In this document: positions 62,889-64,000 of the stretch, one piece after another
Layout: the number at the start of each line of letters is the position of its first letter
Position numbering within the stretch: the stretch's first letter is position 1
Assembly (NCBI GenBank): GCA_015179025.1
Contig: WHUX01000069.1
Span: 124,001-188,000, forward strand
Length of the DNA: 64,000 bases
Direction of reading: 5' to 3'
Source: Terfezia claveryi
Taxonomy: Eukaryota > Ascomycota > Pezizomycetes > Pezizales > Pezizaceae
Notes under the pieces: generated by a model
The model's database searches: none
What the model saw: only the letters and a program-made list of their open reading frames with translations
Told to the model about the DNA's origin: nothing
Position numbers and translations under genes: made by a program

Positions 62889-64000
62889 TTGGGGAACATA
62901 TGGAACAACGGCTTAGGTACAATAGACCCCCAATTATCGACTGGTAATTTTTGGGCTCTACTTCTTCGGTGGTCTGGTTGGCATGTTCTTCGGTTTCGGC
63001 TCTGGCTGCATAATAAATCTCGTCGGTAGGTATTGAGCTTTTCCGACCATGATTCCCAAGGGCCGGGAGGTGCTTCTGGGCTAGATTGTCTATTAACCCG
63101 GTTTGCGTCAGTATTACTTGGTCAGACTCTCTCCAATGTAGTTCTATTCCAAGCATCTTCTCGGGTCTTCCTCTTGCCCAGTTCCACTTGTTCCTCGATT
63201 CCTTGCTCGATGTTATCCAGATCCTTATTTTTGGGTGCAATCCCTAGAGGTCGTCCACATGGGCTCCGATAATAGTAGTCCCTTCATTATTGGTATATAC
63301 TCCTTCATCTCCAATGCATTGGTTCAACCCTAATGTAGCTAATTTCTCACAGAGGGTTTCGAACCATTCGTGGCCTGCTTGCTTCAACCCATATAGGGCT
63401 TTATCGAGCTTCTAGTATTCGACTTCTCCTTCCTCATTTACATCGGTGATATACACGTCAATGCTTAAGAAGAGCTTGGAGGTAGGCCGCCACAACATCC
63501 CATTGTCAGATTGCCCATGCACGGTATAGGGCAATAACTAGGAGGATTTTGAAGGTTTCAGGGCGCATCATCTGGGCATAAGTCTCATCATAGTTGATAC
63601 CAGCTTCTTGGGTGAACCCTCTTCCGACTTTCCGAGCCTTGTATTTTTCGATACTTCCATCAGCTTTCCTTTTTACTAGGTATATCCATTTTGTACGGTA
63701 TCAACAATCCGAGTTCCTTCAGGTATATCGGATTTATCAATTTTGGTGTATACCCCATACCGGTTAAGCTGTTCTCGTTTTTTGGCTCGGGCCTTGGCCC
63801 ATTCAGCAGGAGCGAGCTTGTTCGTCTGTTGGGTGGTCTGAGTCTGATCCTACAGCAAATATCTTTCTCCGAACAAATTGTCGCTCTGATTTTCTAGTCT
63901 CGACTAGGCTTTCCCAATCTTTTGGTGTTTTCCTAGGTTTTTCCATTGGCAATGGGTCTTCTAGTTGAGGTGTTGGTTCAGGGATTTGAGCTCTTGCTGA
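62889..64000 (-). pseudogene. copia C relic: reverse transcriptase region, runs off window
   Basis: Minus-strand RVT_2 relic: near 63720 YGVYTKIDKSDIPEGTRIVD, near 63450-63290 FLSIDVYITDVNEEGEVEY*KLDKALYGLKQA and EGVYTNNEGTTIIGAHVDDL, then 63240-62902 LGIELHWRESDQVILTQTGL and NYQSIIGGLLYLSRC, where LINE-2 inserted. Several stops (after EGEVEY, HVDDL and others). It differs from copia A and B. The portion beyond LINE-2 and LINE-3 is not recognisable, so the relic may end there. Confidence 0.78.

Overview
This is a repeat-dense eukaryotic window, almost certainly from a filamentous ascomycete fungus (inference). The reasons are introns of about 60 nt, Tad-like LINEs with an RNase H domain, a chromodomain Ty3/gypsy element, Ty1/copia elements, pogo-like and TA-target DNA transposons, a Helitron relic, and nonsense mutations that can nearly all be written as CpA-to-TpA changes (the signature of repeat-induced point mutation, RIP). 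I could not assign a genus. No rRNA, tRNA gene or CRISPR array was seen.

Layout. 1-4587: left-truncated copia element A1 (minus). 4588-20655: one plus-strand ORF1-only LINE-like element ('half-LINE C') broken by a nest of insertions: copia A1 at its left edge, gypsy-1 (4744-11510, itself carrying half-LINEs A and B), a solo LTR (11999-12489) and a full-length LINE-1 (12537-20610). 22076-24296: a gag-only LTR element; 24297-26148: LINE and half-LINE fragments; 26330-27900: an LTR relic and copia B relic split by a pogo-type miniature element. 29008-38219: a two-exon coiled-coil gene (gene X) interrupted first by a TA-flanked DNA element (29404-30984) and then by copia A2 (31675-37914). 38745-39860: LINE relics. 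40340-42000: Helitron N-terminal relic. 42583-52514: a young chromodomain gypsy-2 element with two 704-bp LTRs, interrupted between protease and reverse transcriptase by a giant inverted-repeat element. 52613-55480: decayed integrase (KRBA2/SCAND3-like) transposon with a CXC domain, in two opposed pieces. 55938-58945: half-LINE E. 59088-60104: an intact, apparently non-transposon gene (gene Y). 60840-64000: two LINE 3' fragments, the larger one inserted in a third copia relic.

How the parts relate. Several LTR, PBS and target-site boundaries can be read to the base, so insertion order can be inferred. LINE-1, its truncated copies and the half-LINEs share one 3' tail of about 200 bp ending in poly(A). 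The simplest reading is that LINE-1-type reverse transcriptase mobilises the ORF1-only elements through that tail. Removing the two insertions from gene X, plus one 61-nt intron, gives one open frame of 440 codons. Gypsy-2 carries a textbook -1 frameshift signal at the gag/protease junction. Most other proteins are broken only by in-frame stops, not by frameshifts, which fits a RIP-type mutator rather than ordinary decay. All family names rest on motif recognition by eye; no database search was run.
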